A DNA stretch of 64,000 nucleotides from an uncultured Cellulomonas sp. (GTDB taxonomy: Bacteria > Actinomycetota > Actinomycetes > Actinomycetales > Cellulomonadaceae), in the NCBI RefSeq assembly GCF_947494015.1, contig NZ_CANLTL010000011.1, positions 1 to 64,000 on the forward strand. Direction: 5' to 3'. Numbering within the stretch: position 1 is the first letter of the stretch; the number at the start of each line of letters is the position of its first letter. Shown here piece by piece: positions 17,345 to 24,919 of this stretch. The notes below the pieces were generated by a model. That model searched no databases and had not been told where the DNA came from. It saw only the letters and a list, made by a program, of their open reading frames with translations. The position numbers and the translations under genes were made by a program.

Positions 17345-17689
17345 TCAGTCGAGCCGCGGGTAGTGCTCGATGCCGGACAGCCGCAGCGTCCGGTCCACCG
17401 CGTCGGACGACCGCAGGGCCACCACGCCCGGGCCACCCGCCGCGGACTGCAGCAGCATGAGCATCCGGACACCCTCCGCGCAGAAGAACGTCACCTCGCG
17501 GCAGTCGACCTCGACCGGCTCCCCGACGGCCCGGACGGCCCCCAGGACCCGGGCGAACTGCGCACGCAGCGCGGTGTCGACCTCGCCGGAGAACCGCACC
17601 AGCAGGTGGCCCCGGCGGGCCTCGAGGGTGACGTCGCCGGGCCTGGTCCCGGTCGGGGGAAGAGCCCGGTACGGCAGGGTCTGGCTCAT
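17345..17689 (-). CDS. STAS-domain anti-anti-sigma-like protein without phospho-acceptor
   Basis: The protein has 114 residues from ATG 17689. The STAS fold is seen in LLVRFSGEVDTALRAQFARVL and VEVDCREVTFF. In SpoIIAA/RsbV-type proteins the next loop is D-S-S-G, with the first Ser phosphorylated; here it is C70-A71-E72-G73. If the alignment holds, the protein cannot be inactivated by an anti-sigma kinase and would bind its partner permanently or do something else. No kinase or sigma gene is adjacent. The RsbP-like phosphatase about 7 kb away is a possible functional relative, though no phospho-Ser is present here to act on. Confidence 0.75.
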   Translation of the reverse strand: MSQTLPYRALPPTGTRPGDVTLEARRGHLLVRFSGEVDTALRAQFARVLGAVRAVGEPVEVDCREVTFFCAEGVRMLMLLQSAAGGPGVVALRSSDAVDRTLRLSGIEHYPRLD

Positions 17690-17788
17690 GGTGGCGTCCT
17701 GACGGTCACAGCGGCGGTGGCTCCCACGCGCGGCGCGCCCGGTGATCGCTGGCCGGGACGTCGTCGGCGACGGATCCACTGTGGCAGG

Positions 17789-18913
17789 TCACACCCCTGT
17801 TTGACCAGCGTGTGCACCCATATGACTGACAGCGTTGACCGACCGCCGTCCGCCGGCGACGGCGCGGGCGCCCGGCGGCGCCGCGGTGGACCCGCGGTGA
17901 TGGGTCCGGGCGGTCAGCGCCACGGTCTGCGGCGGTTCGGCCGGCGCCTCGATCCGTCCCAGGAGCCGCTCGAGCGCGATCTCACCGAGCCGGACGCCGT
18001 CCTGCTCGACGGCGGTGACCGCGGGCGTGACCAGACTCATCCACGGCGCGTCGTCGAAGGTCACCAGGCTGAGCTCGTCCGGGATCCGCAGCCGCAGGTC
18101 CGTCGCGGCCCGCCACACCCCCTCGGCCAGCCAGGCGGCGGTGGTCAGGACGGCGGTGGGCGCGCCGGGACCACGCAGCAGCTCCAGCGCCCGGTCCCGA
18201 GCGGCTGCGACCCCGGGCCCGCACCGCACGACGAGGGAGTCGTCCACCGGGACCCCGGCTGTGGCGCACGCCTGCCGGAAACCCGCCTCCCGGTCCTGGT
18301 CGGCGCTCCAGCCGGCCAGGTCGACCAGCAGCGCGATCCGCCGGTGCCCGAGGCCGAGGAGGTGCTCGGCCGCCTCGCCCGCCGCAGCGGCACCGGCGAC
18401 CACGACGACGTCGCAGGAGCCCCCGCCGAAGTGCCGGTCCACCTCCACCACCGGCACCCGTTGGCGCGCCAGGAACGTGGTCACCTGCGCCGAGACCGGG
18501 GTGAGGATGACCCCGGCGACCCGCAGGGCGACGAACCTGCGCGCCGTCTCCACCTCGTCGACGGCACTGCCGCTGCCGTCGCCCAGCACCATGGCCAGGC
18601 CGCGCCGACGGGCGCCCGTGCTGATGCCCGCGGCGACGTCGGCGTAGAACGGTGTGCGCAGGTCCGACACCAGCACCCCGACGGAGCGCGAGACCCGCTC
18701 CTTCAGGTGCCGCGCCATGTCGTCGGGCACGTACCCGAGGGTCTCGGCAGCCGCCTGGACTCGCTCCCGGATGCCGAGCCCGACGTACCCGCGGCCGTTC
18801 AGCGCACGCGACGCCGTGGACCTGGAGACCCCGGCCGCGTCCGCGACGTCCTTGATGGTCGCCCGACGCAGCGGTCGCTCCGGCCGCCGGACCGGTTGGG
18901 CCGCGTCCGCCAT
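17789..18913 (-). CDS. LacI-family transcriptional regulator
   Basis: The protein has 374 residues. Residues 18-40 form the helix-turn-helix (TIKDVADAAGVSRSTASRALNG) with the hinge helix after it, followed by the periplasmic-binding-like effector domain (VGVLVSDLRTPFYADVAAGI, LVTFDDAPWMSLVTPAVTAV). It is the last gene of the solute-binding/permease operon and probably represses it until the sugar binds. A LacI-type palindrome lies before the first gene. The last 40 residues are a basic Ala/Gly-rich extension beyond the fold. Confidence 0.92.
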   Translation of the reverse strand: MADAAQPVRRPERPLRRATIKDVADAAGVSRSTASRALNGRGYVGLGIRERVQAAAETLGYVPDDMARHLKERVSRSVGVLVSDLRTPFYADVAAGISTGARRRGLAMVLGDGSGSAVDEVETARRFVALRVAGVILTPVSAQVTTFLARQRVPVVEVDRHFGGGSCDVVVVAGAAAAGEAAEHLLGLGHRRIALLVDLAGWSADQDREAGFRQACATAGVPVDDSLVVRCGPGVAAARDRALELLRGPGAPTAVLTTAAWLAEGVWRAATDLRLRIPDELSLVTFDDAPWMSLVTPAVTAVEQDGVRLGEIALERLLGRIEAPAEPPQTVALTARTHHRGSTAAPPGARAVAGGRRSVNAVSHMGAHAGQTGV

Positions 18914-18941
18914 GTCGCCCCCGTGGACCCGGCGGACCGGG

Positions 18942-19868
18942 TCAGCCCTTCGACCCGGTGGTCGCGATGCCCTCGACGAAGTGCCGCTGGCCGAGGAAGA
19001 ACAGGATGATCATCGGCACCGTGGTGATCACGCTCGCGGTCACGATGATCTCCCAGTGCCACTCACCGCCGAACCCGTAGCGGTCGACGAGCGACTTCAG
19101 GCCACGCGGGATGGTGAAGTTGCTCGAGTCGCGCAGGTAGATCAGCGGCCGCATCAGGTCGGTCCAGGCCGCCTGGAACTCGAACAGCAGCGTCACGATG
19201 ATCGCCGGCTTGGTCAGCGGCAGCGCGATCCGGGAGAACAGCTGCCAGTTGTTGGCACCGTCGATCTTGGCCGCGTCGAACAGCTCACGCGGCAGCCCCA
19301 GGAAGAACTGACGGAGCAGGAAGATGTAGAAGGCGCTGCCGAAGAGGTTCCCGGCCCACAGCGGGTACAGGGTGTCGGTGAGCCCGACCGCGTTCCAGAT
19401 GAGGAACGTCGGGATCATCGTGACGGCTCCGGGCAGCATCATCGTGGCCAGCACGAGCCCGAACAGGGCGTTGCGCCCGGGGAACCGGAAGTAGGAGAAC
19501 CCCCACGCGACGAGCGCGCTGGACAGGGTCACCGTCGTGGCGGCCAGCACCGTGACCAGGACGGTGTTGCCCAGCCACAGCAGCATGGGTGCTTCCTGCC
19601 ACACCTGCACGTAGTTCTGGAGCGTGAAGGTCTCGGGGATGATCTGGTTGTCGAACACCTCCCCGCGCGGCTTGAACGAGGCCGAGACGAGCCACACGAA
19701 CGGGTAGATGAACACGACGGAGCAGGCCAGCAGCGCCGCCACGACGAGCACCCGACCCGGGGTGATGCGCCGTCGCCGCCCGCCGCCGAGGCCGCCCACG
19801 CCGGCGACGGCCGCCGACCGGCCGACGTTCTGGCGCCGGACGGAGGTGCTCTCGATGCTCGCGGTCAC
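18942..19868 (-). CDS. Carbohydrate ABC permease, MalG type
   Basis: The 308-residue protein from GTG 19868 overlaps the stop of the preceding permease (GTGA). After about 40 cytoplasmic residues come six transmembrane helices and the EAA loop ELFDAAKIDGANNWQLFSRIALP, which docks the ATPase. It imports a sugar with the MalF-type partner and the lipoprotein. No ATPase gene is in the operon; as in many actinobacteria, a shared MsiK-type ATPase elsewhere probably serves it (inference). Confidence 0.93.
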   Translation of the reverse strand: MTASIESTSVRRQNVGRSAAVAGVGGLGGGRRRRITPGRVLVVAALLACSVVFIYPFVWLVSASFKPRGEVFDNQIIPETFTLQNYVQVWQEAPMLLWLGNTVLVTVLAATTVTLSSALVAWGFSYFRFPGRNALFGLVLATMMLPGAVTMIPTFLIWNAVGLTDTLYPLWAGNLFGSAFYIFLLRQFFLGLPRELFDAAKIDGANNWQLFSRIALPLTKPAIIVTLLFEFQAAWTDLMRPLIYLRDSSNFTIPRGLKSLVDRYGFGGEWHWEIIVTASVITTVPMIILFFLGQRHFVEGIATTGSKG

Positions 19869-20827
19869 CGCTGGTCCCCCTCGTAGTAGACGAACCGCTT
19901 GGAGACCTTCAGCTGGACCAGCGTGATCGCCAGGATGATGACGAAGAGCACCCAGGCCAGCGCGGACGCGTACCCCATGTGGAGGAACTCGAACGCCTCG
20001 CGGAACAGGTAGATCGAGTAGAACTCCGCGGCCTCGTTGCTGTAGGTGGAGTTCCCGGCCCCGAAGTACGCCGTGTACGCCTCGGTGAAGGACTGCAGCG
20101 CGTCGATCGAGTTGATGATGAAGACGAAGAACAGCGCACCGGAGATCATCGGGACGGTGATCCGCGTCGTCTTCTGCCAGGGGTTGGCGCCGTCCACCCG
20201 GGCCGCGTCGTACAGCTCGGTGGGCACGTTGCGCAGAGCGGCGAGCAGGATGATGACCGACGACCCGACCGCCCACAGGCTCATGAGGATGAGCCCCGGC
20301 TTGACCCAGGCCGAGTCCGTCGTCCAGTTCGGCCCGTCGATGCCGAACCAGCCCAGCACCTCGTTGATGAGCCCGTCCTGGCCGTTGAACAGCAGCAGCA
20401 GCAGCACCCCGACGGCGACCGGCGGGGTCATGCGGGGCAGGAAGAAGACCGTCCGGAAGAATCCGGAGGAGCGGCCCGCCTGGTTGAGCAGCAGCGCGAG
20501 CGCGAGCGACACGATGACCTGCAGCGGCACCTGGATCACCGCGTAGAAGAACGTGTTCCCGATCGCGCGGCGCGCGTCGTCGTCGGCGGCCAGGCGCTGG
20601 TAGTTCTCCAGCCCGACGAAGTTCGGCGCGTTGAACACGTCGTAGTCCGTGAGCGACAGGTAGCCGCTGTACAGCACCGGCCACAGGGTCAGCACCAGGA
20701 AGCCGACGATCCACGGACTGATGAACAGCAGGGCGGCGCGCGTCTCGCGGCGACGGTTCACGCGCTGCGCCTGCCGCGGTCGGGTCGCCCCGACCGCGGC
20801 GGGCGTGCGCTGCGTCGTGGCGGTCAC
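19865..20827 (-). CDS. Carbohydrate ABC permease, MalF type
   Basis: The 320-residue protein has six transmembrane helices after a basic N-terminus. The opening helix reads LLFISPWIVGFLVLTLWPVL, and the EAA loop is ELYDAARVDGANPWQKTTRIT. It starts with GTG 4 nt after the solute-binding gene and overlaps the MalG-type gene. It forms the membrane heterodimer of a CUT1-class sugar importer. Confidence 0.93.
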   Translation of the reverse strand: MTATTQRTPAAVGATRPRQAQRVNRRRETRAALLFISPWIVGFLVLTLWPVLYSGYLSLTDYDVFNAPNFVGLENYQRLAADDDARRAIGNTFFYAVIQVPLQVIVSLALALLLNQAGRSSGFFRTVFFLPRMTPPVAVGVLLLLLFNGQDGLINEVLGWFGIDGPNWTTDSAWVKPGLILMSLWAVGSSVIILLAALRNVPTELYDAARVDGANPWQKTTRITVPMISGALFFVFIINSIDALQSFTEAYTAYFGAGNSTYSNEAAEFYSIYLFREAFEFLHMGYASALAWVLFVIILAITLVQLKVSKRFVYYEGDQR

Positions 20828-20831
20828 GACA

Positions 20832-22220
20832 TCATCCCTGCTCGTCCCACTGCGCCCACGCCTCGTCGAGGGCCTCCTGCGCCTCCTCCTGGCCCTGGTC
20901 GAGCGACTCCTGCGGCTCGGCCTGACCGTTGAGCACCCGGTTCACCGCGTCCTGCCACGCCGACTTGAACTCGGCGTCGGCCGGGTTCGCGGGCAGCGAG
21001 AAGGAGTTGTCGTTCGCCTCGTAGGCGGCGTCGATGGCCGAGGCCCACGGCTCGGGGACGTCGTCGCCGATCATCTCGCGGATCTGCGCGTCGGCCTCGG
21101 TGTTGGCGGTGGGCTGCAGGCCGGTGAACGGCTGCCCCTCCTCGGCGCGGACGTCCGCGCGGGCCTGCGCAGCGGCCAGCCACGAGTCGGCCTCGGTCAT
21201 GATCTTCATGTAGCGGCAGGCCGCCTCGGGGTTGGCGCTGTCCGCCGGGATGGCCCACGACGAGCCGGAGCCGTAGGCGATCGCGTCACCCTCACGGCTG
21301 TGGACCGTGTCGAACATCATCGGGGCATCCGGCGAGGCGTCCTGCAGGACGTTGACGTACCAGGTCTCCATGGGCATCGCCCCGAGCACGTCGGTGGCGA
21401 ACTGGTTGCCCTCGCCGAAGAAGTCGGCCGAGTCACGGTAGGCCTTGACGGCACCGAACCCGCCCTGCAGGTCGTAGATGTTCACGGCCCACTCGAGCGC
21501 CTCGACGACCGCCGGGTCGTTGAGCTGAGCGGTCCGGCCGTCCTCGGAGAGCAGGTCCGCGCCGTTGGCCTTGGCCCACAGGGGCAGGAACTCGGGCAGC
21601 TTGCTGTCGAACCCGATGACGCTGAGCCCCGCGCCGTCGTCGACCATCATGGTCTCGGTGGCCGCGGTGACGGCGTCCCAGTCGGACCCGTTGACGTCCT
21701 CGATGGACAGGCCGGCCGCGGACAGCAGCTCGGAGTTCGCCATCGTGATCGCCAGCCCGTTGAACTCCGGGATCGCGTAGATGTGGTCGTCGAAGGTGAC
21801 CTGCTGCAGTGCGCTGTCGAGGTACTGGGAGGTGTCGATGCCCTCCCCCTCGATGCAGTCGTCGAGCGGGATGATCGCGCCACGGGAGGCGAAGGTGCCG
21901 ATCTGGTCGCGGTTGGCGTACACCAGCTCGGGCGGGTCGCCGGCGGCGACCGAGGAGAGGAACTGCTGGATGTCCAGGTCGCCCTCGATGAGCTCGACGT
22001 CGACGTCCGGCATGGCGTCCTCGACGCGGTCGAGCCGGGCGGTGGCGACCTCGTCGCCGGCGCCGAAGCCCATGACCGACAGGCCACCGCTGACGTCGGC
22101 GCCCGAGTCGAACTCGACGTCCGCGCCGCCTTCGGGTCCTGACGTGCCGGTCGCGCACGCCGTGAGCGCGAGCCCGGCCACGACCGTGAGGGCGGCCCAG
22201 CGCCCAGATGTCCGATTCAT
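20832..22220 (-). CDS. Carbohydrate ABC transporter substrate-binding lipoprotein
   Basis: The protein has 462 residues from ATG 22220 (GGAG 9 nt upstream). The lipoprotein signal ends LTAC22. The body is a family 1 extracellular binding protein, with IYAIPEFNGLAITMANSELL, YGSGSSWAIPADSANPEAACRYMKIM and an acidic mature surface. The C-terminal 30 residues are a charged Glu/Gln helix (ESLDQGQEEAQEAL). The sugar is not predictable from sequence; the xylanase-type end nearby and the divergent oxidoreductase hint at plant-polymer sugars or polyols. Confidence 0.92.
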   Translation of the reverse strand: MNRTSGRWAALTVVAGLALTACATGTSGPEGGADVEFDSGADVSGGLSVMGFGAGDEVATARLDRVEDAMPDVDVELIEGDLDIQQFLSSVAAGDPPELVYANRDQIGTFASRGAIIPLDDCIEGEGIDTSQYLDSALQQVTFDDHIYAIPEFNGLAITMANSELLSAAGLSIEDVNGSDWDAVTAATETMMVDDGAGLSVIGFDSKLPEFLPLWAKANGADLLSEDGRTAQLNDPAVVEALEWAVNIYDLQGGFGAVKAYRDSADFFGEGNQFATDVLGAMPMETWYVNVLQDASPDAPMMFDTVHSREGDAIAYGSGSSWAIPADSANPEAACRYMKIMTEADSWLAAAQARADVRAEEGQPFTGLQPTANTEADAQIREMIGDDVPEPWASAIDAAYEANDNSFSLPANPADAEFKSAWQDAVNRVLNGQAEPQESLDQGQEEAQEALDEAWAQWDEQG

Positions 22221-22543
22221 CGGTTGTCTCCAGCCTCTGTGAGAGCCCCGGTCCCGGCGCCCGGGGGGCGGTCGAGCCCGGCCCGACCGACGGGACGTCG
22301 GCGGGGATCGACCGGGCCCAGCAGCCCGCCGGAGTGCCCCGACCCGTTCGTCGAGGTGGCCGCGCGGACCGCTGAGAACGTAACCACTTCTCCTCGGCAC
22401 GGGCAACACGGCGCGCATCACGGGCACCGGCACGGCACCGCCCGATGACGCCCGCCGTCGTCGGCGCCGTCATCCGCCCGCGGTCGGCGCATCATGGGTC
22501 CCGTCTCGGGCCGGTCGTGCGGCTCGTCCAGGAAGGAGCGAGC
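22221..22543. other. Divergent intergenic regulatory region
   Basis: This 323-base gap holds the promoters of the solute-binding operon (left) and the Gfo/Idh gene (right). An AT-richer core around 22370-22395 carries the LacI-type palindrome and an outer GAGAA-N9-TTCTC inverted repeat. The right end has the GGAAGGAG ribosome site. No ORF is convincing. Confidence 0.6.
22373..22386. promoter_or_regulatory. Candidate LacI-family operator
   Basis: TGAGAACGTAACCA is an imperfect 14-bp palindrome with central CG, inner A..T and outer TG..CA, the usual signature of LacI-family sites. It lies between the solute-binding operon, whose last gene encodes a LacI regulator, and the divergent oxidoreductase, so one site could control both. 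Confidence 0.5.
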
Positions 22544-23473
22544 ATGCGTGTCGGCGTCGTCGGGCTGGGGTCCATCGCGCGCAAGGCGTACCTGCCGGTC
22601 CTGGCCACGACCCCCGGGATCACCCCCGTCCTGGTCACGCGCAACGCCCGCACGCTCGCCGAGGTGGGCGACGCCGTACGGGCGTCGGACCGGTTCACCA
22701 CGGTCGACGACGCGGTGGCGGCCGGGCTGGACGCCGCCCTGGTGCACACGCCGTCGTCGACCCATCCCGAGGTCGCCGGCACGCTGCTGCGGGCCGGCGT
22801 GCCGGTGCTCGTCGACAAGCCGCTCGCCACCGACGCCGCCGCCGCGCATGCGCTGGTCGAGGTCGCCGAGACGGCGGGCGTCTCGTTGATGGTCGGGTTC
22901 AACCGCCGCTACGCCCCCGCGGTCGCCGAGGTCGCCCGCTGGGCCGACCGCGACCTGGTGGTCCTGCACAAGCACCGCTCGCACCCGCTCGGGGCCGCCC
23001 GCGACATGGTGTTCGACGACTTCATCCACGTGGTCGACACCGTGCGGTTCCTCGTCCCGTCCACGCTGGAGGACCTGCTCATCTCGACCCGCACGTCCGA
23101 CGACGGCGGGTGCCGCCGGCTGGCCGTGCAGTTCAGCGGGGACGGCAGGCTCGCGGTGGGCCTGATGAGCTGGACGGCGGGCATGTCCCACGAGCTGCTG
23201 GACGTCGTCGGGGACGGCAGGCGCCGCCAGGTCACGGACCTCGGTGACGTCGTCGACCTCGCCGACGGCGAGCGCCTCGTCCGCCGCGACCCGTGGGCCC
23301 CGGCCACCCGGCTGCGCGGGTTCGACGCGATGTGCGCCGAGTTCCTCGGTGCCGTGCGCGACGGTCGCCGCCTGGACGCACGCGACGCGCTGGTCACCCA
23401 TGACGTCTGCGAGCGGGTGGTCGCCGCCGCGCAGGGCGAGGGCACCAGCCGGTCGGTGACAGCCCGTCGGTGA
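22544..23473 (+). CDS. Gfo/Idh/MocA-family oxidoreductase
   Basis: The protein has 309 residues from ATG 22544, after GGAAGGAG. The Rossmann motif is VGVVGLGSIARKAYLPVL; the family lysine lies in VLVDKPLAT; MVGFNRRYAPAV follows. It oxidises or reduces a sugar or polyol with NAD(P). Divergence from the sugar importer and the shared operator region suggest it acts on the imported compound. Confidence 0.9.
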   Translation: MRVGVVGLGSIARKAYLPVLATTPGITPVLVTRNARTLAEVGDAVRASDRFTTVDDAVAAGLDAALVHTPSSTHPEVAGTLLRAGVPVLVDKPLATDAAAAHALVEVAETAGVSLMVGFNRRYAPAVAEVARWADRDLVVLHKHRSHPLGAARDMVFDDFIHVVDTVRFLVPSTLEDLLISTRTSDDGGCRRLAVQFSGDGRLAVGLMSWTAGMSHELLDVVGDGRRRQVTDLGDVVDLADGERLVRRDPWAPATRLRGFDAMCAEFLGAVRDGRRLDARDALVTHDVCERVVAAAQGEGTSRSVTARR

Positions 23474-23516
23474 CGCCGGTCGGCGGGCAGCCTCGTCGGG
23501 TCGACAGCCCGGTCGG

Positions 23517-24284
23517 TCAGTCCCACACCCCGGACGTGCCGCGCCGGTGACTGCCCACGAGGTGCGTGTCCACGATGCCGACGGCCTCCATCAGCGCGAA
23601 CATCGTGGTCGGCCCGACGAACACGAAGCCCCGTCGCCGCAGCTCCCGGGCGAGCGCCACGGACTCCGGCGACCGGGTGGGCACCTCGGCCGCGGTCCGC
23701 GGCGCGGGAGTCGCTGCCGGCCGGAACGACCACAGCAGGTCCGCGAGGCCGACGTCCCCGCGCAGCGCCACCGTCGCCCGGGCGTTGGTGATGGTCGCCC
23801 GGATCTTGGCCCCGTTGCGCACGATGCGGGCGTCGGCGAGGAGCCGGGCGACGTCGTCGTCGGTGTAGCCGGCGACCCGGTCCGGGTCGAACCCGTCGAA
23901 GACCTCGCGGAACGCGGCGCGCTTGCGCAGGATCGTCGCCCACGACAGGCCCGACTGGAACGCCTCCAGGCTCAGCCGCTCGAACAGCCCCCGCTCGTCG
24001 CGCACCGGCAGGCCCCACTCGGTGTCGTAGTACTCGCGCAGCAGCGGGTGCACCGCGGCCCAGGCCGGCCGCGCGAGACCGTCGTCGCCCACCACGAGAC
24101 CGCTCGGCCCGCTGGTCGCGCCGGCGCCGCCCGGCCCGGGCGCGGGGGTCGCGGCAGGGCCGCTCGGGGTAGGGCCCGTCACGGCACGGCTGGTCACCGC
24201 GGGGGTGGTCACCGCGGGGGTGGTCACGGCGGGGGTGGTCACCGCAGCGGCCGGGCTCGGCACGGCGTCGTCGGGGGCGGGCAC
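23517..24284 (-). CDS. DNA-3-methyladenine glycosylase I-like, with repeat extension and altered zinc site
   Basis: The 255-residue protein has a Tag core from about residue 68: REYYDTEWGLPVRDERGLFERL, EAFQSGLSWATILRKRAAFREVF, ARLLADARIVRNGAKI, FVFVGPTTMFALMEAVG. The family removes 3-methyladenine from alkylated DNA. Differences are visible: the N-terminal zinc Cys is absent (residues read LARPAWA), the usual His of YHDxEWG is Tyr, and the C-terminal H-x3-C reads THLVGS, so the zinc site seems lost. Residues 10-37 are VTTPA repeats. TACCGT 6 nt before the GTG supports this long start. Confidence 0.8.
   Translation of the reverse strand: MPAPDDAVPSPAAAVTTPAVTTPAVTTPAVTSRAVTGPTPSGPAATPAPGPGGAGATSGPSGLVVGDDGLARPAWAAVHPLLREYYDTEWGLPVRDERGLFERLSLEAFQSGLSWATILRKRAAFREVFDGFDPDRVAGYTDDDVARLLADARIVRNGAKIRATITNARATVALRGDVGLADLLWSFRPAATPAPRTAAEVPTRSPESVALARELRRRGFVFVGPTTMFALMEAVGIVDTHLVGSHRRGTSGVWD
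24192..24248. repeat. 15-bp tandem repeat in the Tag-like gene
   Basis: GGTCACCGCGGGGGT occurs at 24192, 24207 and, with one change, 24222, with a partial fourth copy. It encodes the VTTPA repeats. Confidence 0.8.
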
Positions 24285-24290
24285 GAGCCC

Positions 24291-24296
24291 ACGGTA
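24291..24296 (-). promoter_or_regulatory. -10 hexamer TACCGT, leaderless arrangement
   Basis: On the minus strand TACCGT is followed by 6 nt and the GTG at 24284. Confidence 0.5.
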
Positions 24297-24425
24297 GTGA
24301 CCGGGCGCCGGCGTCTCCGCCCCGACCGGCAGCAGGTGGCCGGGCGACCGGCGGCGCCGGGCCGCGCGGATGCCGCGGGACGGCGCGCGGTGCAGGCTGG
24401 AGTCGGACCGACCTCGGAGGTCTCT

Positions 24426-24875
24426 GTGACGCTGCCGACCATCTCGACGCTGGACGGGCTCGTCGAGCTGCTCAGGTCGGGCGACGCCGACCTCTACGTC
24501 CGGTGGTCGCTCGGCCCGGACACCGACCTCGACGGCGGCGACGCGGCCACCAGCCGGGACGCGCTGACCGGTATCGAGCTGCCCGGGGTCTCGGCCAACT
24601 CGCTACGGGTCGAGCCGTGGTGGGGACCCCGGCCGCTCGACCTCTGGGTCGCGCGACGGCTCTACGACTACCGGCACCTGCGTGACCTGCGCGGGCCGGG
24701 CGTGCGGGCCTGGATCCTGCGCGGCCGCGAGTGCAGCCGCGGTCCGGACAACGAGCCGCTCGTGCGGGACGTCCGACCGGTCGCGTGGGTCGACGACGCG
24801 GTGCTGGCCGAGTGCGAGCGTCTGGTGGCCGAGCAGCGCTCCCCCGAGTGGGGACCGCTCGACCGCCGGCACTGA
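24426..24875 (+). CDS. DUF6098-like protein
   Basis: The protein has 149 residues from GTG 24426, preceded by GGAGGTCTCT. The text LYVRWSLGPDTDLDG, SRDALTGIELPGVSANSL, VEPWWGPRPLDLWVARRLYDYRHLR and the final EWGPLDRR match what I recall of DUF6098, an actinobacterial family of unknown function. It is a compact soluble protein rich in Trp/Arg. No functional partner is evident next to it. Confidence 0.75.
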   Translation: MTLPTISTLDGLVELLRSGDADLYVRWSLGPDTDLDGGDAATSRDALTGIELPGVSANSLRVEPWWGPRPLDLWVARRLYDYRHLRDLRGPGVRAWILRGRECSRGPDNEPLVRDVRPVAWVDDAVLAECERLVAEQRSPEWGPLDRRH

Positions 24876-24879
24876 CAGC

Positions 24880-24912
24880 GGCGGCGAGCGGACCCGGTCC
24901 GCCGGCCGCCGC
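24880..24912. terminator. Possible bidirectional hairpin
   Basis: A nested dyad lies between the convergent stops: outer CGGCGG/CCGCCG around inner GCGGACC/GGTCCGC. Confidence 0.35.
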
Positions 24913-24919
24913 CGTCCGG

